Origin: Leptolyngbyaceae cyanobacterium M33_DOE_097
GTDB taxonomy: Bacteria > Cyanobacteriota > Cyanobacteriia > Leptolyngbyales > Leptolyngbyaceae
Reading direction: 5' to 3'
Length of the DNA stretch: 38,416 bases
Assembly (NCBI GenBank): GCA_015296075.1
Contig: DVDV01000420.1
Coordinates: 1-38,416, forward strand
A program made the translations under genes and the position numbers. The notes beneath the pieces are model-generated. The model was not told the origin of the DNA. It made no database searches and was given only the letters and a program-made list of their open reading frames with translations. Of the stretch, positions 26,885 to 35,947 are shown piece by piece. How positions within the stretch are numbered: the stretch's first letter is position 1; every line of letters starts with the position of its first letter.

Positions 26885-28303
26885 ATGAATCGTTTCATGC
26901 ATGCCTACACACAACACCTAGCTCGTTGGCGACGCGCTTCCCTCGGCGTAACCGCTGCCACCCTAATTTTAGGAGGTCATGTCTTACCCGCAGGGCTGGC
27001 GATCGCGAGTCCCCCAGTTCAACGCCAACAAGGTTGGAATGCCGTTCTCAACGTGGCTCGCTTGACCAAAGCTCGGCAGCTTGTGGTTCAACTCGATATT
27101 TTAGATAAGCCAGTCACGCGTTACGCCAATGCGGTTTATCAAATCTATGCGCGTCAAGGTAGCCGCTGGGTTTCTGTCTATACAAACCAGGGCGCACGGT
27201 TGATTCAGCGTTCTGCCGGACGTGTGATTTTAGCCCCCGAAGTCATCTCGATTAAAACGCTTGAAGACCAACTCGGTCGCAAACTAGACGCGAATCAAGA
27301 ACTCAAAACCGTTGTTACATTGCGGTATGACATGCAAGGGCAACGCGAACAACGAGTTCTGTTTGAATCAGTGCAGCAATATCAAGCGATCGCACAGTCA
27401 TCCACGACTCAATTGGTTGCGGTTCGCCCCTCTTCTCCGGGCTATTCCAACAATGACGATGACAGAGAACGGGTACGTCGAGGTGAAAGCCGCTTTAGCT
27501 TGAACATCTTGCAACGCCGCACCACACTTCAAAATGTAATCGCGCGTGTTTCTCTCAAACCCCTGTACCGCAATGGTTACGGTCAAGAACAGTTGATTGG
27601 CGATTTTCGCTATAAGCTGAAAGAGAAAAAGCACAAAGCGAAATTTATCAAAGGACTGTATGCGGGCGATCGCGTCGTCGTTCGTCTCTTTACACCTCAA
27701 AACCAATTTATTGGTTACAGCGAGTTTGAGCTACTGGCGAAGAAAACGGCTGTCTCCCTGGTTTTGCCTGACCGTCCTGAATACTATGGCACTGTTCGTA
27801 CAATCTACGGTGTAGATGCTAACGAAGATCTGAGAATTGATCGTAGCGTACAAGTTTACGACTACTTTACTCAAGTCAAACGGGTACAAGATTATCGCAA
27901 TACAAGCGTTACGTTTTTGCGATCGATTCAGTCAAATACATTGGGCGCTTTCACCTTGGCTGATCTCCCGGCTCCCCGCTCAAACTGTGTCTATCCCACG
28001 TCTTTTCAGTCGGGTTCCTACAGTTTACTGAGTCGCTCGATTCAAGTTTTTGGCTCGAATCTATCGCCGTATCTGGTCGCCCTTCCTGGACAACAGGTTA
28101 AAGTCATTGACATTAATACCACCCAGGTTACGGTTTACCAGGTCAACCAATTACTGACCAGTTACCAAACCGTTGATGACCGGGGTGGCTGGTATGATCG
28201 CGACGACGATGATGATGATGATGATGACGACGACCGCTATGGTCGTGGCTATGACCGCGACGATGACGATGACGACGATGACGATGATGATGATGATGAC
28301 TAA
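26885..28303 (+). CDS. Exported protein with two poly-aspartate runs at the C-terminus
   Basis: About 472 residues from MNRFMHAYTQHLARWRRASL. Residues 1-40 are a signal peptide with a basic N-region (WRRAS), a hydrophobic core (LGVTAATLILGG) and a likely cleavage site near LAIAS. The middle (about 45-420) is soluble, with no family I recognise; a mixed charged block NDDDDRERVRRGE occurs near residue 190. The end consists of an 11-residue Asp run, RYGRGYDR, then a 14-residue Asp run up to the stop. The Asp codons mix GAT and GAC, arguing for selection and not simple trinucleotide slippage. Such a tail would bind Ca2+ or other cations in the periplasm or outside the cell; that is inference. AGG upstream at a loose spacing supports the ATG at 26885 over the longer frame start at 26837. 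Confidence 0.8.
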   Translation: MNRFMHAYTQHLARWRRASLGVTAATLILGGHVLPAGLAIASPPVQRQQGWNAVLNVARLTKARQLVVQLDILDKPVTRYANAVYQIYARQGSRWVSVYTNQGARLIQRSAGRVILAPEVISIKTLEDQLGRKLDANQELKTVVTLRYDMQGQREQRVLFESVQQYQAIAQSSTTQLVAVRPSSPGYSNNDDDRERVRRGESRFSLNILQRRTTLQNVIARVSLKPLYRNGYGQEQLIGDFRYKLKEKKHKAKFIKGLYAGDRVVVRLFTPQNQFIGYSEFELLAKKTAVSLVLPDRPEYYGTVRTIYGVDANEDLRIDRSVQVYDYFTQVKRVQDYRNTSVTFLRSIQSNTLGAFTLADLPAPRSNCVYPTSFQSGSYSLLSRSIQVFGSNLSPYLVALPGQQVKVIDINTTQVTVYQVNQLLTSYQTVDDRGGWYDRDDDDDDDDDDDRYGRGYDRDDDDDDDDDDDDDD

Positions 28304-28564
28304 ATATCATTTAGCCACTTGAGTCGAGCGATCGCTCCAGGGTTTATATGTCAGACCCAGAACTCAAGGAGATGCAGCAAAGCTTAAGTCCTGGCGACAA
28401 TTAAATCTTTGTCCCTCCTAATTGAAGGGAGAGAAGATCGCCTTCCAAACCAGCAAAAGACAAAGGTTCGCAGTCCGCGAATTGATACCTACAGTAACCT
28501 GTTTTTCCGAGTCGTTCATTCACCTGTACGTTTAAGTCGGTTCATTCGTTTGGTCACAATTAAC

Positions 28565-28658
28565 TGGAGTTTGGACTAATTCAAAAAATACACCGTATTT
28601 AGGAGGGGCGAAGGGCTGTTCGTCCTTACAGATAGCGGAAGATTGCATTTAGTCTAAA
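28565..28658 (+). repeat. MITE-like dispersed repeat, copy 1
   Basis: This 94-bp sequence is closely repeated at 35655-35791. Its left end TGGAGTTTGGACTAA and its right end TTTAGTCTAAA (28648-28658) are near-complementary, giving short terminal inverted repeats. A central TTTAGGAGGGGCG block and GGCTGTTCG are common to both copies. It lacks the 38-bp internal insert of copy 2, and its right end has decayed beyond TCTAAA. Confidence 0.7.
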
Positions 28659-28666
28659 AAAGTAAA

Positions 28667-28722
28667 CAGAGCAGATTGATTACCGGAATTATTTCCGTTT
28701 TCATCTGCTCTGCTTTTCTATT
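28667..28722. terminator. Bidirectional terminator
   Basis: CAGAGCAGAT (28667-28676) pairs with ATCTGCTCTG (28703-28712), with GTAAA/TTTAC able to extend the pairing. T-rich runs follow on both strands (CTTTTCTATTT on plus; TTTACTTTTTT on minus). It lies between convergent genes and could serve both. Confidence 0.65.
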
Positions 28723-28755
28723 TACCACTCCACATCAAACCCTGATTTTGGGCAG

Positions 28756-29460
28756 TTAGGCAGCCATATCAAACAGCAGCACCTCAGCTGTATCCGCTGC
28801 ACCTTTCAGAGCGATCGCGTCTTCTTGGGCGATCGCGGCACCATCACCTGCCAGTAATAACTGACCATTGAGTTGCACAGCACCCCGCGCCACTTGCAAC
28901 CAACCAACCCGCCCTTCAGCAAAGCGGTGGTTTACAGTCTCGCTATCCTGTAATAGACCAGCATAGAGATTAATGTCTTGGTGAATCGTGATCGAACCGT
29001 CGCGGCCATCACGAGAGCCAACCAGGCGCAGAGTGTTGCGTTTTTCTGCTTCAGTGAACGTTTTTTGCTCATAGCCAGGCGCAATTCCTTTTTTCTCTGG
29101 CAAGATCCAGATTTGCAAAAAGTGGACTGGATCAGTCTTAGAAGCATTGTACTCACTGTGCATGATGCCAGTGCCAGCCGACATCCGTTGCACATCCCCC
29201 GGGCGAATCACAGAACCCGTGCCAATACTATCTTTATGTTCTAGCGCACCTTCTAAAACGTAAGAGATGATTTCCATATCCCGGTGGCCATGCGTTCCGA
29301 ACCCGGCACCAGGAGTCACTTTGTCTTCATTAATCACACGCAGCGTCGCAAAGCCCATGTGGCTTGGGTCAAAGTACTCACCAAAGGAGAAGGTGTGACG
29401 ACTATCAAGCCAACCAAAGTTTGCAATGCCTCGTTCTTGAGCGGGTCGAAGGGTAATCAT
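28756..29460 (-). CDS. Pirin family protein (YhhW-like bicupin)
   Basis: A 234-residue pirin with full metal-binding site: H57, H59, H101 and E103 in THGHRDME and GIMHSEY, at the same positions as in E. coli YhhW, which has quercetin 2,3-dioxygenase activity in vitro. The protein starts MITLRPAQERGIANFGWLDS and has the usual two cupin halves. It is cytoplasmic. A very good ribosome site, AAGGAGGT, lies 8 nt before the ATG. The gene is divergent from the LysR regulator at 29588 with a 127-bp shared promoter region, so regulation by that LysR protein is likely. Confidence 0.93.
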   Translation of the reverse strand: MITLRPAQERGIANFGWLDSRHTFSFGEYFDPSHMGFATLRVINEDKVTPGAGFGTHGHRDMEIISYVLEGALEHKDSIGTGSVIRPGDVQRMSAGTGIMHSEYNASKTDPVHFLQIWILPEKKGIAPGYEQKTFTEAEKRNTLRLVGSRDGRDGSITIHQDINLYAGLLQDSETVNHRFAEGRVGWLQVARGAVQLNGQLLLAGDGAAIAQEDAIALKGAADTAEVLLFDMAA

Positions 29461-29557
29461 CGTTCGTACCTCCTTAATTCAGTGGAGAATCTTTTTTGGG
29501 CGTACTATGATTATGGATTGAATCTTCAGAAAAGACAATTACCTATTCAGGAAACAC

Positions 29558-29580
29558 ATTGTATCCAAATCGTCTACAAT
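29558..29580. promoter_or_regulatory. Candidate LysR-type operator
   Basis: ATTGTA (29558-29563) and TACAAT (29575-29580) form a perfect dyad with an 11-bp spacer, 7 bp before the lysR ATG, in the shared pirin/lysR promoter region. The spacing fits the T-N11-A class of LysR binding sites, so autoregulation is plausible. Confidence 0.5.
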
Positions 29581-29587
29581 TATCGGT

Positions 29588-30502
29588 ATGGATAAATTTG
29601 AAAGTTTGCGGGCCTTTACCCAGGTTGTCACCGCTGGCGGGTTCGCTGCTGCCGCTAGAGAAATGGGACTGTCACGCTCAGCCGTTAATAAATTGGTGAT
29701 TGGGTTAGAGAATGAACTGGGTGTGCAACTCCTCCATCGCAGTACCCGCGTGGTTACTCCAACCGAAACAGGCCGAGCCTTTTATGAACGGTGTGTCGAT
29801 ATTTTGGCAAGTTTAGAAGAAGCTGAGCGGGCGATCGCCGATCTCAACGAAGCCCCCAAGGGTACTTTGCGAGTCAATGCGCCAATGTCGTTTGGTACGT
29901 TACACCTGGCACCTGCTTTAGCCGATTTTTTAGTTCTCTACCCCGAGCTACGGGTGCAACTCACCCTCAGCGATCGCTTTATTGACCCGATTGAAGAAGG
30001 CTTTGACATCACTGTGAGAATCGCCACTCCGCAAACAAGTGCCAGTCTAATTGTGCATCCCCTGGCTCCGGCGCAACGAGTGCTATGTGCAGCACCAAGT
30101 TATATTGCCACGCATGGGGCACCGACTCACCCTAACGAATTGCGCCACCACTCATGTCTGCATTATGGACAGCTAGCAGTTGAAGACCACTGGACTTTGA
30201 TTGGCCCTGATGGAGAGTACACGGTTGCTGTGCAGGGGGCATTGTGCTCAAACAATGGAGAAGCCTTGCGAGATGCCGCCGTGCGTGGTCTGGGAATTAC
30301 TCTTTTACCACGTTTTATTATTGAGCCAGAGCTTCAACAAAAAAAACTGCTCATTGTTCTACCTGACTATCCCCCCACTGAACTCCAGATCTCAATCATC
30401 TATCCTGTCAATCGCCATCTCTCTACAAAAATTCGACTTCTCGTTGAGTTTCTCCAAGAGCGCTTTAGTCAGAACTTTCAGCTGCTTCAAAATTTGCTCT
30501 AG
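29588..30502 (+). CDS. LysR family transcriptional regulator
   Basis: A 304-residue LysR-type regulator of the usual length. Residues 1-60 form the winged helix-turn-helix ([20 protein letters not shown], with the recognition helix [12 protein letters not shown]), followed by the linker helix and, from about residue 90, the periplasmic-binding-protein-like effector domain ([12 protein letters not shown]). It resembles the group that often controls divergent pirin, quinone or oxidoreductase genes. Effector unknown. It probably controls the pirin gene and itself through the dyad at 29558-29580. Confidence 0.93.
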   Translation: MDKFESLRAFTQVVTAGGFAAAAREMGLSRSAVNKLVIGLENELGVQLLHRSTRVVTPTETGRAFYERCVDILASLEEAERAIADLNEAPKGTLRVNAPMSFGTLHLAPALADFLVLYPELRVQLTLSDRFIDPIEEGFDITVRIATPQTSASLIVHPLAPAQRVLCAAPSYIATHGAPTHPNELRHHSCLHYGQLAVEDHWTLIGPDGEYTVAVQGALCSNNGEALRDAAVRGLGITLLPRFIIEPELQQKKLLIVLPDYPPTELQISIIYPVNRHLSTKIRLLVEFLQERFSQNFQLLQNLL

Positions 30503-30659
30503 CGGGTACACAACACATTTCTCTAAATTCGTCTAAAGGGGCGATCGCGCCTAGCTCATACACACCTAGCAAACCACTCAAAATACACTTTTCAGCAAAA
30601 TTATATTTTGTTGGGGTGTTACATTAGCCACGGAAGTTTGCTGTTTCGCGAGAGCCTGT

Positions 30660-33548
30660 ATGAAGTCACCCAACCTGAAACTCGTCAGTCTAATGTTCCT
30701 CACAGGAATTACTGTTTGGGGGGGGATACCCTTACTGCATTCTTTTTCGCGTCCTGCACTTGCTCAAACTACGGCTCAAAAAGAAAGCGATCGCCTGTTT
30801 AAGTTAGGGATTCAGCAGTATCAGACTCGACAAATCACCGGGGCAATCCGCTCGTTGCAGCAGGCACTCAAGATTTACCAACAAACGAGCGATCGCCGGG
30901 GTGAAACAGAAACTCTCCTATTTTTGGGGCTTTCTTATACCTCGCTCAAACAATATGACTCCGCGATCGCCTATTCAGAACAGGCATTGGCCCGATTTCG
31001 CGAATTGCGGGATATTCAAGGTGAAGCGTTGGCACTGATGAATTTAGGCAATGCCTACAACGCCTTATCACAATACGCAAAAGCAATTTCTTACTATCAG
31101 CAGACATTGCCAATTTATCAGCGGTTGGGCGATCGCGAAGGTCGAGCAATTGCCCTGATGAACTTGGGCAATGCCCATAACGAGCAATCTCAGTACACTG
31201 CAGCCATTCCTTATCTTGAGCAAGCGATCCCCCTCTTTCGCGCAGTGCAAAATACAGGCGGTGAGGCGATTTCCTTTTATGATTTGGGCAATGCTTACTT
31301 TTCACTCGCAAAGTATTCCAAAGCTATTTCCTATTATCAGCAAGCGTTACCGCTCTTTCAGACAACAAAAAATCAGGCGAGCGAGGCTGATGTATTGAAT
31401 CGATTGGGCGTTGCTTACGATTCCTTATCTCAATATCCTGAAGCGATTCGCTACTTTGAGCAGGCGTTGTCGATTTATCAAGCCCTGCAAAACCGCGAAG
31501 GTGAGGCAAAAATGCTGGGAAATTTGGGCAATGCTTATCGCGCTTTGTCTCAATACGCTCAGGCGATCGCCTACACCAAACAAGCCATCCCTGTCTTTCG
31601 CGCATTAAAAGACCCAAATAGTGAAGCGACGGCTCTCACAAATCTGGGCAATATTCATATCTCTTTATCCCAAACTTCTCAAGCAATCACCTACTACGAG
31701 CAGTCATTGCCCATCTTTCGAGAATTGGGCGATCGCGCTGGCGAAGCCAACACACTCAACAATTTGGCAGTCGTTTATGTTTCTCAAGCGCAATTTCCTA
31801 AAGCGATCGCTTACCTTGAGCAAGCCTTGCTAATTTACCAAGCAACGCAAAACCGCGAGGGTGAAGCGTCGGTATATGCAATTTGGGGTAATGCTTATCT
31901 AATTCAGGCTCAATACTCCAAAGCAATCACTTATTACGAGCAGGCGTTACCAATTTTTCGGCAAGTTGGCGATCGTAATCGTGAGGGATACGTACTGGAT
32001 AACTTGGGCACGACCTTTTCTTTCCTGCGGCAATACGAAAAAGCGATGAGCTATTACAAGCAGTCCTTACCAATTTTGCGGGCTGTGAGCGATCGCAATG
32101 GTGAAGCGATCTCACTCAGTAATCTAGGTCGTATGCTATTGGCGATGGAACAACCGACTCAGGCCGAACCATTCTTGCGTCAGGCGATTCAACTACGCGA
32201 GTGCCTTCGGGTTGGACTAACGGATGATCAAAAAGTGTCTATTTTTGAGGATCAAAAAGATGCTTACCAAAGTTTGCAACAAGTCCTGATTGCCCAAAAT
32301 AAGCCAGCCGAAGCATTAGAAATTGCCGAACGGGGTCGCGCCCGCGCTTTTGTCGAGTTGCTGGCCCAACGCCTTAACCCGCTGCCTAATGCGTCTGATG
32401 TCTGCACCCCGGTACAACCGCCTAATCTGGTTCAGATTCAACAAATTGCCAAACAACAAAATGCCACTCTGGTTGAGTATTCAGTCATTGGGCGCGATCG
32501 CTTATTCATTTGGGTTGTGCAACCTAATGGAAAGCTTCACTTTCGCGAGGTCGAGCTGAAAGCCAGCCTCAAGGGTATCGCTCTGGCAGAATGGGTGAAA
32601 ATGACGCGTTATGAAGATTTAAATGTGCGCGGTCGTGGAATTGGGCTTGTTGAAAGCCCAGCCGAAACGCAGAATGCTGAACTGCTCGACAAAGCCAACT
32701 TAAACACGTTGCACCAGTGGTTAATTGAGCCGATCGCCGAGCTACTGCCTCAACAAGCCGATCAGCGCATTATTTTCATTCCCCACGACGCGCTGTTTTT
32801 GGTGCCTTTTGCTGCGTTGAGAGATGCAGAAGGCCGCTACCTAATTGAGAAACATACGATCGCGACAGCCCCCTCGATTCAAACTTTGGCACTGACACGC
32901 AAGCAAAAGCAGGCGATCGCAAGCAGATCGAAAGGAGGAGCAGCATTAATTGTAGGAAATCCCGTGATGCCGGAGGTAACGGTTATTGCAGGAGAAAAAC
33001 CAGTCCAACTGGCGGCCCTCCCCGGAGCCAAAGCCGAAGCGCAAGCGTTGGCAACCCTATTCAAAACGTCGGCATTGCTTGGGGCACAAGCAACCGAAGC
33101 AACCGTCAAGGCTCAAATGCCAAAGGCGTCTCTGATCCATTTAGCAACGCACGGATTGTTTGATGACGATCGCGGCTTAGAAAGTGCCCTGGCTTTAACC
33201 CCAACCGACACAGAAGACGGATTCTTAACCGCAGCTGAGATGAGTGACTTGAGCCTGCAAGCCAAATTGGTTGTGCTGAGCGCCTGCGATACGGGTCGCG
33301 GCAAAATTACCGGAGATGGCGTGATTGGTTTATCGCGATCGCTCATCTCAGCCGGAGTGCCCAGTGTAATTGTCTCTCTCTGGGCCGTACCCGATGCCCC
33401 AACCGCTTTTTTGATGACTGAGTTCTACAAAAATCGAGAATCCACTGGAGATCATGCAAAAGCCTTGCGGCAAGCAATGCTGACAACCTTACAGCGATAT
33501 CCCAAACCTCGCGACTGGGCGGCTTTTGCCTTGATTGGTGAGTCTTAG
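30660..33548 (+). CDS. Exported TPR-CHAT domain protein
   Basis: A 962-residue protein. Residues 1-35 are a signal peptide ending at RPALAQ. Residues about 40-510 contain roughly eleven 40-residue TPR units of the type LGNAYxxLSQYxxAIxYYEQALPIF, with matching 120-bp periodicity in the DNA. A helical linker with AERGRARAFVELLAQRL leads to a CHAT caspase-like domain (about 600-960) with the catalytic His831 in HLATHGLF and Cys876 in LSACDTGRG. CHAT proteases of this architecture are common in cyanobacteria, with mostly unknown substrates; some relatives act in defence (TPR-CHAT of gRAMP/Craspase), but those are cytoplasmic and CRISPR-linked. Here the signal peptide suggests a periplasmic or surface role. 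No partner gene is adjacent, and it ends 20 bp from the convergent mscS gene. Confidence 0.9.
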   Translation: MKSPNLKLVSLMFLTGITVWGGIPLLHSFSRPALAQTTAQKESDRLFKLGIQQYQTRQITGAIRSLQQALKIYQQTSDRRGETETLLFLGLSYTSLKQYDSAIAYSEQALARFRELRDIQGEALALMNLGNAYNALSQYAKAISYYQQTLPIYQRLGDREGRAIALMNLGNAHNEQSQYTAAIPYLEQAIPLFRAVQNTGGEAISFYDLGNAYFSLAKYSKAISYYQQALPLFQTTKNQASEADVLNRLGVAYDSLSQYPEAIRYFEQALSIYQALQNREGEAKMLGNLGNAYRALSQYAQAIAYTKQAIPVFRALKDPNSEATALTNLGNIHISLSQTSQAITYYEQSLPIFRELGDRAGEANTLNNLAVVYVSQAQFPKAIAYLEQALLIYQATQNREGEASVYAIWGNAYLIQAQYSKAITYYEQALPIFRQVGDRNREGYVLDNLGTTFSFLRQYEKAMSYYKQSLPILRAVSDRNGEAISLSNLGRMLLAMEQPTQAEPFLRQAIQLRECLRVGLTDDQKVSIFEDQKDAYQSLQQVLIAQNKPAEALEIAERGRARAFVELLAQRLNPLPNASDVCTPVQPPNLVQIQQIAKQQNATLVEYSVIGRDRLFIWVVQPNGKLHFREVELKASLKGIALAEWVKMTRYEDLNVRGRGIGLVESPAETQNAELLDKANLNTLHQWLIEPIAELLPQQADQRIIFIPHDALFLVPFAALRDAEGRYLIEKHTIATAPSIQTLALTRKQKQAIASRSKGGAALIVGNPVMPEVTVIAGEKPVQLAALPGAKAEAQALATLFKTSALLGAQATEATVKAQMPKASLIHLATHGLFDDDRGLESALALTPTDTEDGFLTAAEMSDLSLQAKLVVLSACDTGRGKITGDGVIGLSRSLISAGVPSVIVSLWAVPDAPTAFLMTEFYKNRESTGDHAKALRQAMLTTLQRYPKPRDWAAFALIGES

Positions 33549-33568
33549 CGCAGACCCCATTCCAATGA

Positions 33569-35038
33569 TTAGGGATAGTGATGTTCTTTCATATCATCAA
33601 AACTTCTTTCTGACATGTTCGCCTGCCGCTCTGTTGTTCGATTCTCATCCTCGTCTGGTTCAGGCGTCGGAGTCGTCATCAAAATATTCAGTTGTTGGCA
33701 TCGCGCATGAACTCTACGCCGCATTTCTGAGCGAATCCGTTCAGTCCGCTGAGGATTAGCAGTGTGAGCGTTGACTTCGTAAACAATATAATCATCTTGA
33801 AAGGCTTTGTGTTCCACCCAAGGCTCTGGGTATGGCAGGATATCGTAGGTTTCCAACGCAGCTTCAGTCAAGATGGAATAGACCTTTTCCCAAGGAACGT
33901 CGTAGGTGAAGTAGACTTCGACAAAAACAACGGGTGGGGTTTCTTCTTCAAGTTTGTAGTTCACCCGAAAGTTGGTAATTTTGCCACTTAAAACATTGGC
34001 ATTTGGAATGCTGACAAAACGATTTTTGTCCGTGCGGAGGCGTGTCACCATCAGCCCTTTCTCAAGCACCACACCGATTACACCCTCGATTTCAACCTTA
34101 TCCCCAATTCTAAAAGCGCGGGTGTAGGTCAACAAAATACCTGCAATGATGTTTGAAATTGCCGAGCTAGAACCCAGCGAAATTAACAGACCTAAAAAGA
34201 TAGAAACACCCTGAAACGCATCACTTCCAGAACCCGGCAAGTAAGGAAAAGCAACAACTGCAAAAAATGCGACTAGCAAAATCTGAGCAATACGAGCAGT
34301 TGGAGTTGCCCATTCACGATCAAAACCCGGAATTGAAACTGCATCCTTGTCAACTTCTTCAAACAGAAACTGAACGAATTTAAGAGCGTAGAAAGCAATG
34401 ACAATGATGAGAAACAAAAAGATCAGATTGGGGATATACGAAAGAAATCCCCCAAAAATCTGACCTAAAGCTGCGCCAATGGTCGAAAAGATCCCTTCTG
34501 AAATTGAGCTGGTTTGTGGAAAGAAACTCAGTACCGAATTTAAGTAAACAGATACCAATGTCAGAATGATGAGAATCCGCGTGATGTTAGTAATGCGGGT
34601 GAGGGTTTGTCCAATTCTTTCAGCACTGACTAGCTCACGACTGCCTAGGCGAATCGATCGCATCCGGGTCGTATTTAATACCCACAGCTTTTGCTTAACA
34701 ATGTAAAATACCCGTCTAATCAGAGCTAGACTCAGCATTAAAAGAATAGTCGCGATCGCAGTTTTGCCAGCACCGATGATTAACTCTTGCACTGACGTAG
34801 GCTGCCCCCCAATAAACGGCAACGGCGAAACATCAGGACTGGGTTGCTCAACTGGCTCCGCTTGGCTAAAGAGAGACGCTCCCACAACGCTATGTGCAAC
34901 ATACGGCAAAGTGGCAAATTGAGGAGTTGCGTTTGAAATTGTTGGTAGGAGGAGGGAGATACCAACCGCTAAAAGTAGAACCCAAAAGTGTCTACTCGGC
35001 TTTAAAGGAACTGCTCTACGATTCTTTGAAAGACGCAT
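33569..35038 (-). CDS. MscS-family mechanosensitive ion channel
   Basis: A small-conductance mechanosensitive channel of 489 residues. The first 40 residues look like a signal peptide or signal anchor (FWVLLLAVGISLLLPTISNA). Four further membrane segments follow at about 88-110, 150-175, 200-225 and 255-300, the last leading into the pore helix and the MscS beta domain (SSSAISNIIAGILLTYTRAF, RIGDKVEIEGVIGVVLEKGL, SIPNANVLSG). The soluble vestibule ends near residue 455 and is followed by a charged tail (PEPDEDENRTTERQ). It releases osmolytes on hypo-osmotic shock. GGAGGAG 7 nt before the ATG at 35038 fixes this start over the GTG at 35056. Confidence 0.9.
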   Translation of the reverse strand: MRLSKNRRAVPLKPSRHFWVLLLAVGISLLLPTISNATPQFATLPYVAHSVVGASLFSQAEPVEQPSPDVSPLPFIGGQPTSVQELIIGAGKTAIATILLMLSLALIRRVFYIVKQKLWVLNTTRMRSIRLGSRELVSAERIGQTLTRITNITRILIILTLVSVYLNSVLSFFPQTSSISEGIFSTIGAALGQIFGGFLSYIPNLIFLFLIIVIAFYALKFVQFLFEEVDKDAVSIPGFDREWATPTARIAQILLVAFFAVVAFPYLPGSGSDAFQGVSIFLGLLISLGSSSAISNIIAGILLTYTRAFRIGDKVEIEGVIGVVLEKGLMVTRLRTDKNRFVSIPNANVLSGKITNFRVNYKLEEETPPVVFVEVYFTYDVPWEKVYSILTEAALETYDILPYPEPWVEHKAFQDDYIVYEVNAHTANPQRTERIRSEMRRRVHARCQQLNILMTTPTPEPDEDENRTTERQANMSERSFDDMKEHHYP

Positions 35039-35654
35039 TTGAGAACTCCTCCACACAACAAATACCGCAATTTAGATGCAGGTTTGTTACTTCACCCGCT
35101 CATTTTATGCCTGCTGACTTTAGCCAGGAGCTCGCCAGTGTAAATACTCTTAACACTATAATCTAAAGCACTTCTAAAAACAGTCAACTTAGTTCTCTTG
35201 AACTGAACTGCAAATCTTGAGAGTAAACCACTTTAAAGACACCTCGGCCCAACAAATATTGAACGTTAGGTTTAGGTTGTAGAGTTAATACCAATTATGT
35301 TTGAGGTCGCATATTATTGCCGCTCTCCCTAGCCCCTTAAAAAGGGGAGCTAAGGGGGGATCTCATTCTACGGATCTTCATAACAAACTGGCATAAGTTT
35401 GAATGAGTCCTATTGAACCATAAATGTTCTAGATACGACCTATCGCTCTTCTAAACCGTTAAAAGATTAGGGGAGTTATGGGAGAACATTTTGGGAGAAA
35501 CGTTTTCTCACAAATACACAGCACTGTTTTCCATAGAGAAAAGATTGTTCTATCTATCAAAAACCCCTCACTCCAGAGACTAAACTATCCAGTTTCTACA
35601 ACGTCCTGATGTCATCTCTCCAAAGTAGTATTTTTTGCCGCCAAGTTGATTGAC

Positions 35655-35791
35655 TGGAGTTTGGACTAATTCAAAAAATACACCCTATTTAGGAGGGGCG
35701 CTAGCGAAGCCATGCCAAAGGCTATTGCCGCAAGGCTATACGGCTGTTCGCCCTTACGTATAGTGGAAAATCGCGTTTAGTCTAAAGTCCA
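35655..35791 (+). repeat. MITE-like dispersed repeat, copy 2
   Basis: Homologous to 28565-28658 but 38 bp longer because of an internal block at about 35701-35740 (GCTAGCGAAGCCATGCC ... GCCGCAAGGC). Ends: TGGAGTTTGGACTAA on the left, and TTAGTCTAAAGTCCA on the right (35777-35791), whose reverse complement matches the left end at 13 of 15 positions. TGATTGA occurs on both sides (35647-35653 and 35793-35799), a candidate 7-bp target duplication. Confidence 0.72.
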
Positions 35792-35820
35792 ATGATTGAA
35801 TAGTCGGCACCGATGCCGAT

Positions 35821-35855
35821 AGCAATTAAAAGCTCAGCCTGCTAACAGACTGAGC
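35821..35855 (-). terminator. Rho-independent terminator of the alpha/beta hydrolase gene
   Basis: GCTCAG (35832-35837) pairs with CTGAGC (35850-35855). On the minus strand the stem is followed by TTTTAATT. It lies about 90 bp past the hydrolase stop codon. Confidence 0.6.
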
Positions 35856-35947
35856 CAATTACAAAAATAAGGATTCTCTGGCAAGTTACTTCATGAATTG
35901 TTGAGCTGTTGAACTTCCTCTACTCAAAATCCCGTTAAACTCTCGCT

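Larger units (their letters stand above)
28304..28755. other. Convergent intergenic region with MITE-like repeat and terminator
   Basis: A 450-bp space between the poly-Asp gene and the pirin gene, which face each other. It holds copy 1 of the dispersed repeat (28565-28658) and a strong two-way hairpin (28667-28722). The first 260 bp contain no gene or RNA that I recognise. Confidence 0.5.
35039..35947. other. 909-bp intergenic region
   Basis: It holds the mscS promoter side, a low-complexity palindrome (CCCCTTAAAAAGGGG, 35334-35348, inside CCCTAG...CTAAGGG) of a kind scattered in many cyanobacterial genomes, copy 2 of the MITE-like repeat (35655-35791) and a terminator (35821-35855). I find no believable gene in any frame. 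Confidence 0.5.

Noticed and set aside
26770-27108. 112-residue plus-strand frame overlapping the start of the poly-Asp gene
   Set aside because: It is out of frame with the signal-peptide-bearing gene and has serine/arginine-rich shadow composition.
30900-32150. Regular 120-bp repeats resembling a repeat array
   Set aside because: The period equals 40 codons and the frame stays open; these are TPR units of the CHAT protein, not CRISPR or satellite DNA.
30660-33548. TPR-CHAT protein as part of a CRISPR-linked (Craspase-type) defence system
   Set aside because: No CRISPR array or gRAMP/Cas7-11 gene in the window, and the protein has a signal peptide.
35328-35362. CCCCTTAAAAAGGGG palindrome as a terminator or gene control element
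   Set aside because: No gene ends near it and there is no T-run; similar palindromes are scattered in cyanobacterial intergenic DNA.
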